From G021776435 sp046756245 (lineage in GTDB: Bacteria > Pseudomonadota > Alphaproteobacteria > Caulobacterales > Parvularculaceae), in contig JBHHVZ010000024.1 in the NCBI GenBank assembly GCA_046756245.1, positions 1-32,456 of the forward strand: a DNA stretch of 32,456 bases. The letters are read 5' to 3'. The position numbers and the translations under genes are program-made. Shown one piece after another: positions 15,157 through 23,582 of this stretch (positions are counted from its first letter, which is position 1; each line of letters opens with the position of its first letter). A model generated the notes under the pieces. It was given only the letters and a program-made list of their open reading frames with translations. It had not been told where the DNA came from and made no database searches.

Positions 15157-16319
15157 TATTCGCAGCCGAAGATCTGATTTCGGACGATCCCAGGCCGACT
15201 CCGCTTTACGCAGCGACTGCTTCGGCGAGCCGGGCGAACGCCTGGACGTCCGTCAACGGTTGGGCTGCTGCGAAATTGTTTTCCACGATTGAGGAAGAAT
15301 ATGAAGCCGTGAAAAACAACGCCGCCGTTATAGATATGGGTGCGATCACCCATTACGCCGTACGCGGAAAAGAATCAGCCGTCATGCTTTCGCGCGCGAC
15401 AAGCGCGCCGGCTGACAGTCTTGAACTTGGTGAAGGCGCCCGCGGCGTTATTCTCGACGCGGAGGGAGGCGTAATCGACCTCGTCGAGACGACGCGACTG
15501 GCCGACGCGCTCTTTCTCCTTACCACGTCGCGTCCGCACGCGCGGCGGTTGAAGCTTGGGACGCGGGGATTCGAGGTCGACGTCGAAGACATTACGGGCC
15601 AGATCGCAGCAATCGGCCTGATCGGCCCGGATGCGCGTGCCGCCGCCGCCGCCGCCGGACTTGAAACCGCAAGCGGCTATCTCGCCGCGCAGGGACGCGT
15701 ACGCGGCGTCGAAACAGCGGCGCGCCCCATACAAATCGGCGCCGTGTCCGGAGTCGAACTGATCTTTCCGATGGAGGAATCGCTCACCATCTGGGAGCGG
15801 CTTCGCCGCGCCAGCGCGCCGACGCCGATCGGGCTCGACGCCTTTGAAATCTTACGAATCGAAGCTGGCGCGCCGCGTCCCGGCGTCGATTTTACGCCGG
15901 CCGACGCGGCTCGGTCTAAAGAAATTATCCGAACGCCTGAAGAACTTGGCCTGCCGCATCTGGCGCCGCTCAATCGAGGGTGGTTCAACGGTCGGCGCGC
16001 CTTAAAGCACGCGGCCGCGCCGGCGCGCCGCGCCGTGACGGGACTGGCCGTTGACGCCGAGCATGTCGCCGCTGGAGCGGCCGTGTTCGCCGGGGACGCG
16101 CCTGTCGGCCGCATCACCTCGAGCGCATTCTCGCCGCAACTCAAGCGCGTGGTCGCATTCGCCGATATCGCTCGCGCCGCGCTTAAGAAGCCGCTTGAAG
16201 TTTCACCCGCCGCCGCCAATCAGGACCGGGCGGCCGCGAGGCTCCTGGACACCGCTGAAAGCGGGCTGGCGGCCGCTTACCTCGATAGCCTTCGGGAAAC
16301 GACGGAAAAGCGTCGCTGA
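15153..16319 (+). CDS. GcvT-like aminomethyltransferase / folate-binding protein
   Basis: This 388-residue protein starts at a GTG (15153) that overlaps the previous stop by 4 bases and has GGAG about 8 bases upstream. A longer reading frame from 15051 lies inside the previous gene and is rejected. The sequence follows the glycine-cleavage T-protein fold: an N-terminal EEEYEAVKNNAAVIDMG, then LEGGVID-type motif AEGGVIDLVETTRLAD, a middle folate-binding region, and a GcvT C-terminal barrel with AVFAGDAPVGRITSSAFSP. The second aspartate of the common GG(I/V)xDD motif is Leu, so catalysis is uncertain. Glycine-cleavage partners are not seen here. GcvT-like domains pair with flavoproteins in sarcosine and dimethylglycine oxidation, which makes the operon context suggestive. 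Confidence 0.78.
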   Translation: MIFAAEDLISDDPRPTPLYAATASASRANAWTSVNGWAAAKLFSTIEEEYEAVKNNAAVIDMGAITHYAVRGKESAVMLSRATSAPADSLELGEGARGVILDAEGGVIDLVETTRLADALFLLTTSRPHARRLKLGTRGFEVDVEDITGQIAAIGLIGPDARAAAAAAGLETASGYLAAQGRVRGVETAARPIQIGAVSGVELIFPMEESLTIWERLRRASAPTPIGLDAFEILRIEAGAPRPGVDFTPADAARSKEIIRTPEELGLPHLAPLNRGWFNGRRALKHAAAPARRAVTGLAVDAEHVAAGAAVFAGDAPVGRITSSAFSPQLKRVVAFADIARAALKKPLEVSPAAANQDRAAARLLDTAESGLAAAYLDSLRETTEKRR

Positions 16320-16359
16320 AGCGTTTAACCGGTCAGGCTGGGACGCAACAGGAGGTTTT

Positions 16360-16788
16360 ATGAAAACGACCGCATTTCTTCTATCCGCCGTCAGCGCTGT
16401 ACTGTTCGCTGCGAGCGGCGCTTTAGCAGGCGGGCACGGAAAAAGAGGCGGCCATTGGGACCGGCTCGACGCCAACGATGACGGCAAGATCACGGCGGAA
16501 GAAATGGACGATCATCAGGCGGAATTCTTCGCCGGCGCGGATGCTGACGGCGATGGTGCGATCACGCGCGAGGAAATGAAAGCGTTCCACAAAGCGCGCC
16601 GCGCAGAACACATGCGCGAACGGATGGGCGACGCCAACGGCGACGGCGTCGTTGAACGCGACGAATATATGGACGCCGCCGCGGAACGCTTTGACAAGCT
16701 CGACAAAAACGAAGACGGCGTGTTGAGTGAAGACGAATTAGCGCCGATGCATCACAAGCGCCATCGCCGCGGCGCGCGCAAGGACTAG
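16360..16788 (+). CDS. Secreted four-EF-hand calcium-binding protein
   Basis: This protein of 142 residues starts at the ATG at 16360, preceded by a strong GGAGG five bases upstream. A signal peptide (MKTTAFLLSAVSAVLFAASG, cleavage near ALA-GG at about 23) exports it. Four EF-hand loops follow: DANDDGKITAEE, DADGDGAITREE, DANGDGVVERDE and DKNEDGVLSEDE, all with acidic residues at positions 1, 3, 5 and 12 as needed for calcium. The tail is His/Arg-rich (HHKRHRRGARKD). It lies 33 bases before the ECF sigma gene and probably shares its transcript. A role in periplasmic cation binding or buffering is an inference. Reading further upstream in this frame enters the GcvT-like gene out of frame. Confidence 0.88.
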   Translation: MKTTAFLLSAVSAVLFAASGALAGGHGKRGGHWDRLDANDDGKITAEEMDDHQAEFFAGADADGDGAITREEMKAFHKARRAEHMRERMGDANGDGVVERDEYMDAAAERFDKLDKNEDGVLSEDELAPMHHKRHRRGARKD

Positions 16789-16821
16789 GCGAAACGCGCC
16801 GCCGCAGATCAAAGGATCGCA

Positions 16822-17418
16822 TTGAGCGAAACGGATGAAAGCGACGAGGCGCTGGCGACGCGCGCGGGACGCGGCGACCGTGCGGCCGCCGCCGCGCTCA
16901 TTTCGCGCCACACGGACAAGATTTTCGCCGCGTGCTGCCGAATGCTGCGCGACGAGGCGGCGTCGGAAGACGCTGTACAGGAGACGTTTTTGCGTCTTTG
17001 GCGCCATGTCGGGCGCTGGCGGTCGCAAGGGGCCCGGTTCGATACCTGGCTATACAGAATTGCGATGAACATTTGTCTCGACAAACTGCGCAAACGAAAG
17101 CGCGAAGCGCCGGAAGAGGCCGCGCCGACGATGATCGACGGCGGCAAGCGTCCCGATCAGGCGCTTTTCGATAAAGACCGGAGCCGCATCGTCTGGGCGG
17201 CGCTCGGCGCTCTGCCTGTGCGCCAGCGCATGGCGATTACGCTTTGTCATTATCAGGAGCTTTCAAATATCGACGCCGCCGTCGTAATGGGCGTCAGCGT
17301 CGAAGCCGTGGAGTCTTTGCTGGCGCGGGGACGCCGGACGCTGCGCGCTGCCCTCGCCCCGCAGCGCGCCAATCTAATGGGAGAGCTTGCAGATGAGCAC
17401 TCGATCATCGCATCCTGA
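16822..17418 (+). CDS. ECF-type RNA polymerase sigma factor
   Basis: This 198-residue sigma-70 family protein has region 2 (DAVQETFLRLWRH, then FDTWLYRIAMNICLDKLR, about 50-92) and region 4 (LPVRQRMAITLCHYQELSN followed by VSVEAVESLLARGRRTLRAAL, about 130-180). Regions 1.1 and 3 are absent, which defines the ECF group. The start appears to be TTG at 16822, with AAAGGA 5-10 bases upstream; no ATG fits in frame. The stop overlaps the start of the putative anti-sigma gene by 26 bases. With the CnrX/CpxP-like protein that follows, the set resembles the CnrYXH metal-sensing system of Cupriavidus, but this is a comparison of layout, not proof of the signal. Confidence 0.9.
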   Translation: MSETDESDEALATRAGRGDRAAAAALISRHTDKIFAACCRMLRDEAASEDAVQETFLRLWRHVGRWRSQGARFDTWLYRIAMNICLDKLRKRKREAPEEAAPTMIDGGKRPDQALFDKDRSRIVWAALGALPVRQRMAITLCHYQELSNIDAAVVMGVSVEAVESLLARGRRTLRAALAPQRANLMGELADEHSIIAS

Positions 17419-17881
17419 AGACGTTGCGACAGAGACGGCGCGGCGCTGTCTTGAGATCTACGGCGCCGATCCCGCCAAATGGCCGGAAGCCGCACGCGTC
17501 GACTATGCGGATATGATCGCGAGCCCTGCGCTCGCCGACGGCCGCGCTGAGGCCGAGGCGCTTGATGCGGCGCTCGCAACGACGCATGCGCCGGCTGCAA
17601 GCGACGCGCTTAAAAACAGTCTTCTGGAAAGCTTTGACGCGCTGAGGAAACGTCGTAGCGGAGCAAGCGCATCCGATCTGTTCACTGCAGCGTTCGCCTT
17701 TGGACGATTCGCCCCGGCGGGCGTCGCCGCCGGTCTTATTGCGTTCGGCGCTGCGATAGGGATTATGACGTCGTCCACGACCGGCGGGACGACGGCGCCG
17801 ACGGCGTCGGATTATGTGGAAGAAGCGTTTGTTATCGCATTCGCCGAAAATGAGGAGGAAGCGTTATGGGCAGAGGAGTGA
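17393..17881 (+). CDS. Putative membrane anti-sigma factor
   Basis: This protein of 162 residues from the ATG at 17393 (a TTG two codons earlier is less likely) has one hydrophobic segment (about 104-124, FAPAGVAAGLIAFGAAIGIM). That implies a cytosolic N-terminal part and a short periplasmic tail. The N-terminal part has YGADPAKWPEAAR, a motif I associate with alphaproteobacterial proteins of this kind, but I know no assigned function. Its position, overlapping the ECF sigma gene upstream and the periplasmic sensor gene downstream, makes an anti-sigma role likely. No zinc-binding (ZAS) HxxxCxxC motif is present, so it would be a non-ZAS type like CnrY. Confidence 0.6.
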   Translation: MSTRSSHPEDVATETARRCLEIYGADPAKWPEAARVDYADMIASPALADGRAEAEALDAALATTHAPAASDALKNSLLESFDALRKRRSGASASDLFTAAFAFGRFAPAGVAAGLIAFGAAIGIMTSSTTGGTTAPTASDYVEEAFVIAFAENEEEALWAEE

Positions 17882-18357
17882 CGATTGCGCTGCTTGTTTC
17901 GCTAGCGCTGAATATTTTCGCCGTAGGTTTTATCGGCGGGCGATTTGTCGGAGATCGCACTGCGCCGCCTCCTCCCCATGAGCGGATGCGTTCCGCCGGA
18001 CCGGCGGCATTCTGGAGCGGCGGCGAAGGACTGCCGCCGGAAGATCGCGACGCGTTCATCGCCGTGTTCCGGGAACATCACGAGGAGCTGCGCACGCTCA
18101 ACGAAGACATTCATCGCGCCCGGTTGGCGTTTTCCGCCGCACTCGGCGCGCCGCAATGGGACCGGGCGGCCGTCGAACGCGCGCATAGCGAACTCAAGGC
18201 GGCCGAAGCGCGCCGCGACTCGCTGATGTCTGTTCTTTTTCTTGACGCGATGGAAACTCTTCCCGCCGAACAACGTCGCATTCTGGCGGAGCGCAGCGAG
18301 CGCTCTCACCATCGCAAACGCAAGTTGCGCCGACGACATCATCGGCAAGACTCTTGA
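17866..18357 (+). CDS. Periplasmic heavy-metal sensor/CpxP-like protein
   Basis: This 163-residue protein has an N-terminal membrane anchor (MGRGVTIALLVSLALNIFAV) followed by GFIGGRFVGD, a pattern typical of the Metal_resist/CnrX family. The periplasmic part is helical, with PEDRDAFIAVFREHHEELRTLN and two further helices ending in LPAEQRRILAERS. That corresponds to the four-helix hook of CnrX, CpxP and Spy. His residues (HHEE, HHRKRK) could bind metal. The gene overlaps the preceding one by 16 bases. The last 20 residues are strongly basic and His-rich, as in the EF-hand protein upstream. A signal-sensing role upstream of the sigma/anti-sigma pair is inferred from layout. Confidence 0.8.
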   Translation: MGRGVTIALLVSLALNIFAVGFIGGRFVGDRTAPPPPHERMRSAGPAAFWSGGEGLPPEDRDAFIAVFREHHEELRTLNEDIHRARLAFSAALGAPQWDRAAVERAHSELKAAEARRDSLMSVLFLDAMETLPAEQRRILAERSERSHHRKRKLRRRHHRQDS

Positions 18358-18408
18358 GACGAAGACACGCCGCAGGTTCCTGAAGACGGATAACAAAAGG
18401 CGAGATGC

Positions 18409-20685
18409 CTATTCGGCGGCTTCGGAAGGCGCAACAGGTTTTGCGGACGGCGCGACGACAAGTTCAGGCGCGCTATGCAATGCGTCTTCCTTCGCGCCGG
18501 TCAGAATGCGCGCTTCCTTCCGAATGAATTGCGGCAGGCGCACTTTCGCTTCCTTGCGGCGCGGGAAGGTGGCGCAGGCGATCGTGCCTTTGCCTGGCTG
18601 GCTGGCGAGCGCCAACACGCCGCCCTGAAGCTCCATCAGCGACTTCGACAGCGCCAGACCGAGGCCGGAGCCTTTCCGGCTCTTGGCGAAATGATCTTCC
18701 ACCAGTTCGAACGGCGCCCCCAGCCGGTCCAGCAGCTCCCTTTCGATGCCGACTCCGCTGTCGGCGACGATGACCGTGACGCCGTCAAGATCGGCTTCGG
18801 CGGTCAGCGTGACCTCGCCGCCTTTCTGAGTGAATTTGACGGCATTCGACAACAGGTTGAGGACGACCTGCTTGGCCGCGCGCGCGTCCGCCCACACCGG
18901 CGGCGCATGACCGGTTGAAGCGGTCAGCTTGACGCCCGCGTCTGCTGCGCGCTTGGCCACGAGCCGGGCGCTTTCCTTCAGCAGGCGTTCGAGCTCGATC
19001 CGCTTGGGCTCGAGTTGCATTCGGCCTGCCTCGATCCGGGACATGTCGAGTATGTCGTCGATCAGCTCGAGAAGATGACGGCCGCTGGCGAGAATGTCGT
19101 TGACATATTCCTTGTATTTCTCATCGCCCAGCGGACCGTAAAGCTCGGACTGCATGATTTCCGAAAAGCCGTTGATGGCGTTAAGCGGCGTCCTGAGTTC
19201 ATGGCTCATATTGGCGAGAAATTCGCTTTTCGACCGGTTCGCCTCCTCGGCGCGGTATTTTTCGAATTCGTATTTCCGCATCGTTTCGGAAAGCTCGCGC
19301 CGCGACGCTTCGAGATCTTCAACGGTGCGCTCAAGTTCGCGCTCCTTCTTCTTCTGGGCGCGGGCGCGACGTTTGAGATCGCTGACATTCGTCGCCACGC
19401 AGACAAGACCGCCTTCCGACGTATGCCGTCGCGAAATATGAACCCATCTTGAGCCGGGCAGTTCAACCTCGACGCTTTGCTGGTCGAGCGGCGCGTCCGG
19501 CGCGAAATAGTTTGTTATGATGTCGCCGCCGACCCGCGCGCGCCGCGCCACTTCAACCGCCGAAATTCCGGCCCGGAGCTCTTTCGCAGGCAGTCTGAAA
19601 ATGCCGGCGAAGCGCCGGTTGCAGACCGCCAGCCGTCCGCGTGAATTCCACAACACGAAAGCTTCGGGAATGTTCTCGATGGCGTCGCGCAATCGCGACT
19701 CCGCGATCGCTGCGGCCGGGGCGATCGCCCGCGCGCCGGACAGGTCGAAGGCGACGCCTGCGCGTTCAAAGCGAATGGAATCGGCCGATGTCCTCAAATA
19801 AATTCGCGACCAGCCGCCGCTCGGTTCGCGCAGGCGGACGACGCCCTCGTTTGCACCGGATGAATCGCCGGTGAATATGGCCAGCGCCGCGCGCAGGTCC
19901 TGCGGGTGCAACAAAGCTGACAATTCCCGCATAGTGAAATACCGGTCCCGGGCGCCGAGGCCGAGCGGCTCCAGAAACGCCCGCGTGAATCTGACTGTGC
20001 GCGACTTGCCGTTATAAAACCAGGGACAGCAACGCCCGCCGGCGAGCGCGTCGTTGAAATCCTGCAACGTATTGACGGCCCCGGCCGCCTCGGCCGCTGC
20101 GCGGCTCTGTCGAATGAATGCGCCCATCAGCGACGCCGTCACTAGCGTAATCGCAGCAAGAATGAGTGCGTAACCTATCCAGATCGGCGTGCGTGCGAAC
20201 ATGTCGCGCGCGGGCGCTGCGACGAGCAACACTTCGCCATTGTCGAGGGGGCGCCAGGCAGCAGTGATTTCTCCCGACGCCAGATCGATGCGGCTTTGTC
20301 CGCGGGTCGAAAGGGGCAGTGCGCGTGCGCTGGCGGCGTCGAGATTAACCGCATCGGTGGCGCCGAATGCGGTGATCACATCGCCCGACGGGGAAAGGTG
20401 ATAAAGCGCTGACAGTCCGCCGGGCCAGGCCTCGGCCAGCGTCACGCGGATCGACGAGCCGGTCATGATGGCGATGTTCATCCCCGCCGCGCCGTCGCTT
20501 ACGGCCTGCGTGACTCGGAGTTCGGTTTCAATCTGACGGGCGCGGCTTTCCTCATTGAGCTTGCCGACCAGCAGCGCTGCGAGCGCGATGATGAAAAGAC
20601 CGGTCAGAATCGCCAGCCGGCGCGGGGAAAGAGCCTCGATCCGCGCCGCCAGACTCTCATTCCCGTATTTGTCCTGTTCCGTCAT
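18409..20685 (-). CDS. PAS-domain sensor histidine kinase, PleC-like
   Basis: This 758-residue membrane kinase has a transmembrane segment at about 23-40, a periplasmic sensor region (45-160), a second segment at about 168-190, and two PAS-like regions (about 205-315 and 330-435, the second opening ENIPEAFVLWNSRGRLAVCN). A coiled coil (440-480), HisKA with His495 in ANMSHELRTPLNAINGFSEI, and HATPase_c with NLLSNAVKFTQKGG and GSGLGLALS follow. The HisKA region with FSEIMQSELYGPLGDEKY closely resembles PleC/DivJ-type kinases that control cell-cycle phosphorelays in stalked alphaproteobacteria. Orthology to PleC is not proven. It lies downstream of aminopeptidase N in the same direction and converges on the sensor gene at 18357. 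Confidence 0.9.
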   Translation of the reverse strand: MTEQDKYGNESLAARIEALSPRRLAILTGLFIIALAALLVGKLNEESRARQIETELRVTQAVSDGAAGMNIAIMTGSSIRVTLAEAWPGGLSALYHLSPSGDVITAFGATDAVNLDAASARALPLSTRGQSRIDLASGEITAAWRPLDNGEVLLVAAPARDMFARTPIWIGYALILAAITLVTASLMGAFIRQSRAAAEAAGAVNTLQDFNDALAGGRCCPWFYNGKSRTVRFTRAFLEPLGLGARDRYFTMRELSALLHPQDLRAALAIFTGDSSGANEGVVRLREPSGGWSRIYLRTSADSIRFERAGVAFDLSGARAIAPAAAIAESRLRDAIENIPEAFVLWNSRGRLAVCNRRFAGIFRLPAKELRAGISAVEVARRARVGGDIITNYFAPDAPLDQQSVEVELPGSRWVHISRRHTSEGGLVCVATNVSDLKRRARAQKKKERELERTVEDLEASRRELSETMRKYEFEKYRAEEANRSKSEFLANMSHELRTPLNAINGFSEIMQSELYGPLGDEKYKEYVNDILASGRHLLELIDDILDMSRIEAGRMQLEPKRIELERLLKESARLVAKRAADAGVKLTASTGHAPPVWADARAAKQVVLNLLSNAVKFTQKGGEVTLTAEADLDGVTVIVADSGVGIERELLDRLGAPFELVEDHFAKSRKGSGLGLALSKSLMELQGGVLALASQPGKGTIACATFPRRKEAKVRLPQFIRKEARILTGAKEDALHSAPELVVAPSAKPVAPSEAAE

Positions 20686-20806
20686 CGGCCAACCGCTGCG
20701 AGGGTATCACACCAGAAACAAAACGCCGCAAATCCCAAAAAACGCCGGATTCCAACCATACCGGCGCACTGATTGCGCGTTTGTTTACGGTTTCGAAACT
20801 ATTCTT

Positions 20807-20833
20807 ATTCGCGCGCCTGAGTCACGCGCGAAT
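20807..20833 (-). terminator. Hairpin after pepN without T-tract
   Basis: ATTCGCGCG (20807-20815) and CGCGCGAAT (20825-20833) pair perfectly over 9 bp with a 9-base loop, 7 bases after the pepN stop. On the minus strand the sequence after the hairpin is AAGAATAG rather than a T-run. It may therefore protect or attenuate the transcript rather than act as a classical terminator. Confidence 0.5.
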
Positions 20834-20839
20834 CATAGG

Positions 20840-23473
20840 TCAGGGCGCCGGGTTTTCCCCAAGGAGCCGGCTCGCTATTTCAAAGACGTTGGCTGAACGC
20901 GCTTCGGAATCGACCAGCCTTTGAAGCTCGCCGATCAGAAGCGTGCGTCGTTTCTCCTCAAGTTTGCGCCAGTTTTCGACGGCGGTGAGCAGCCTTGCGG
21001 CCACCATCGGGTTGAATGCGTCGAGCTCGATGATCCGGTCGACGAAAAAGCGATAACCGGCCCCGTCGGCGCGATGAAAGCCTGTGAGATTCTCGGCGGC
21101 GAAAACGCCGATAAGCGCGCGCACCTTGTTGGGGTTTTTAAGATCAAAAGCCTCATGTTCGACAAGCGCTTCGACATCCGATAACGCACCTGCGCCCGGC
21201 CGCAACGCGCGCCAGGCGAGCCATTTGTTGACCACGAGCGGGTCGCCCTTCCATTTGGCGTAAAATCTGTCGAGCGCCTCGGCGCGCTCCGGCGCCGTGC
21301 TGACGGCGAGCGCGGCGGTCGCTGCGGCTTCGTCAGTCATGTTGGACGCCGTCTCGATCTGTTTCGCCGCAAGCGCCGAGTCGCCTGCGGCGACCAGCAG
21401 CGAGAGCGCTGCGTTTCTGAGGGCGCGTTTGCCGGCCTGTTCGGCGTCCGGCGCGTAAGGCGCATTGATCTTGAGCGAGTCGTAAAGATCGCGCAGTTCG
21501 GGTTCAAGCCTGCAGGAAATCTGTTCGCGCACCGCGCGCCGGCCAGACGCAATGGCGCCGGGGTCGACAATTTCGACGATGCGGGCGATGTCGGCCTCGC
21601 TTGGCGTGCGAAGCAGTTCGGCGATGAGGGCCGGGTCTGAGTCGGGTTCGGCGATAACTTTCCTCAGCGCTTCCGTAAATCCTTCAATCGCCGCATCGCG
21701 ATCATCAAGCGCGCCGAGGCCGGCATAGGTCAGGCACAAATCCGTCCACAGCCCGTAGCCCTGCGCCCATTTGTTGAAAGGGTCTTGGTCGTGGCGCAAG
21801 AGCGCCAGGCGGTCGCCGAGCAGCTGTTCGCGCTTAATGCGGACCGGCGCCGAGAACGCCTGAAACACTGAAAGCACCGGGCGCGCTGCGATATTCTCAA
21901 AAACGAATTCCTGGCGGTCTTCCTTCAGGTTCAGAACGGTGTCGGCGAAAACGGCGCCGGTCTCAGCGTCATAAAGGCCGATTTTGACCGGCATGTGCCG
22001 CGGCGGCTTGTCATCCTGACCCGGCGTCGGGGCGGTCTTCTGCGCAAGCGTTGCAGTAAATCGGCGCGCCGCAGGATCGTAGGATTCCTCGATCGTGATT
22101 TCCGGCGCGCCCGCGTCAGTATACCAGCGGCGGAATTGCGAGAGGTCGATGCCGCCGCCATCTTCCATCGCCTTGATGAAGTCTTCGATCGTGGCGGCTT
22201 CACCGTCATGGCGTGCAAAATAAAGATCGGTCGCATTTCGAAATTTTTCCGGACCGAGCAACGTTTTCATCATGCGGGCGAGTTCAGCGCCTTTCTGATA
22301 GACGGTTGCGGTGTAGAAATTATCGATCGTGACGTACTGGTTCGGGCGCGGCGGATGGGCGAGGGGACCGGCGTCTTCCGGAAACTGCCGGCTCCAGAGG
22401 TTTCGCACGTCCTTAATGCGTTGCACGGGGCGCGAGCGCATGTCGGAAGAAAATTCCTGATCGCGAAAGACCGTGAAGCCTTCCTTCAGGCAAAGCTGAA
22501 ACCAGTCGCGGCAGGTGACGCGATTGCCCGACCAGTTATGGAAATATTCATGCCCGACGATCGACTCAATCGTTTCGAACTCGATGTCGGTGGCGGTTTC
22601 CGGCGAGGCCAGCACATAAGCCGAGTTGAAGATGTTGAGGCTCTTGTTCTCCATCGCCCCGAAATTGAAATGATCGACGGCGACGATCATGAAAATATCG
22701 AGATCGTATTCGCGTCCGAACGTTTCCTCGTCCCATTTCATGGCGCGCTTTAGAGAGTCGAGCGTGTAGGCGCATTTGTCCTTGTTCTTCGGCTGCACGA
22801 AGACTTTGAGCGCAACTTCGCGCCCGGACATCGTTGTGAAACTGTCCTCGACCGCTACCAGATCGCCGCCGACAAGCGCGAAAAGATAAGACGGTTTGGG
22901 ATGCGGGTCCTCCCATTCGGCGAAATGGCGCCCGCCCTCGAGTTCGCCTTCGGCGATCTTGTTGCCGTTGGAAAGAAGCACCGGATATTTCGCTTTGTCG
23001 GCCTCGATACGCACCGAATAGCGCGCCAGCACGTCGGGCCGGTCGAGGAAATAGGTGATGCGGCGAAAGCCTTCCGCCTCGCACTGGGTGCAGAACATCT
23101 CGTTCGACACGTAAAGTCCCGACAGTGCGGCGTTCGCCTCCGGCGCGCACGCGGTTTTGACGTCGAGCGTGAACGCCGCAGGAAGGTCGGTGATCGTCAG
23201 CGATGTTTCGTCGACCTTGTAGCGGTCTGCGGCCAGCGTCTCGCCGTTGCAGGCGAGTGCGACGAGTTCGATTTTTTCTCCATTGAGAACGAGGGGCGCG
23301 TCCGCCGCTGCGCCGTCCGCACGGCGCATATCGAGCCGCGCCTTGACTTCGGTCCGCGTCGGGTCGAGGGAAAAATCCAGATGGACGCGGTCGATCAGGT
23401 AATCAGGCGGGCGATAGTCGGCAAGGCGGACGGGCTTCGGGGCGGCGTGGTCGGGGGCGGCGTCTTTGGGCAT
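20840..23473 (-). CDS. pepN: Aminopeptidase N (M1 family)
   Basis: This zinc aminopeptidase that releases N-terminal residues from peptides in the cytosol is 877 residues, the usual length for the bacterial PepN group. The GAMEN substrate-recognition motif is at 272-276. The zinc site is HEYFH (308-312) with the third ligand Glu331 in LKEGFTVFRDQEF, and the catalytic Glu is 309. The N-terminal beta-domain and the C-terminal helical (DUF3458) domain are both present. The start at 23473 has no strong ribosome-binding site. The gene is divergent from argF' across a 109-base gap that must hold both promoters. Confidence 0.96.
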   Translation of the reverse strand: MPKDAAPDHAAPKPVRLADYRPPDYLIDRVHLDFSLDPTRTEVKARLDMRRADGAAADAPLVLNGEKIELVALACNGETLAADRYKVDETSLTITDLPAAFTLDVKTACAPEANAALSGLYVSNEMFCTQCEAEGFRRITYFLDRPDVLARYSVRIEADKAKYPVLLSNGNKIAEGELEGGRHFAEWEDPHPKPSYLFALVGGDLVAVEDSFTTMSGREVALKVFVQPKNKDKCAYTLDSLKRAMKWDEETFGREYDLDIFMIVAVDHFNFGAMENKSLNIFNSAYVLASPETATDIEFETIESIVGHEYFHNWSGNRVTCRDWFQLCLKEGFTVFRDQEFSSDMRSRPVQRIKDVRNLWSRQFPEDAGPLAHPPRPNQYVTIDNFYTATVYQKGAELARMMKTLLGPEKFRNATDLYFARHDGEAATIEDFIKAMEDGGGIDLSQFRRWYTDAGAPEITIEESYDPAARRFTATLAQKTAPTPGQDDKPPRHMPVKIGLYDAETGAVFADTVLNLKEDRQEFVFENIAARPVLSVFQAFSAPVRIKREQLLGDRLALLRHDQDPFNKWAQGYGLWTDLCLTYAGLGALDDRDAAIEGFTEALRKVIAEPDSDPALIAELLRTPSEADIARIVEIVDPGAIASGRRAVREQISCRLEPELRDLYDSLKINAPYAPDAEQAGKRALRNAALSLLVAAGDSALAAKQIETASNMTDEAAATAALAVSTAPERAEALDRFYAKWKGDPLVVNKWLAWRALRPGAGALSDVEALVEHEAFDLKNPNKVRALIGVFAAENLTGFHRADGAGYRFFVDRIIELDAFNPMVAARLLTAVENWRKLEEKRRTLLIGELQRLVDSEARSANVFEIASRLLGENPAP

Positions 23474-23554
23474 GGGCGCGTATCCTGCTGAAACGGGCCA
23501 GATGTGGAGCCTTGGGCGCGGGATGTAAAGGAGAGCCGAAAAGCTTCTTGGAAT

Positions 23555-23569
23555 TGGCCGGATCGGCCA
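23555..23569. promoter_or_regulatory. Inverted repeat upstream of argF'
   Basis: TGGCC-GGATC-GGCCA lies 14 bases before the argF' start in the divergent pepN/argF' intergenic region. It could be an operator or a leader hairpin. It does not match the E. coli ARG box, and no regulator can be assigned. Confidence 0.3.
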
Positions 23570-23582
23570 TTAAAGAACCGCC

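Noticed and set aside
16051..16359. Longer N-terminus for the EF-hand protein
   Set aside because: It is out of frame inside the GcvT-like gene. The ATG at 16360 has a strong GGAGG and begins a proper signal peptide.
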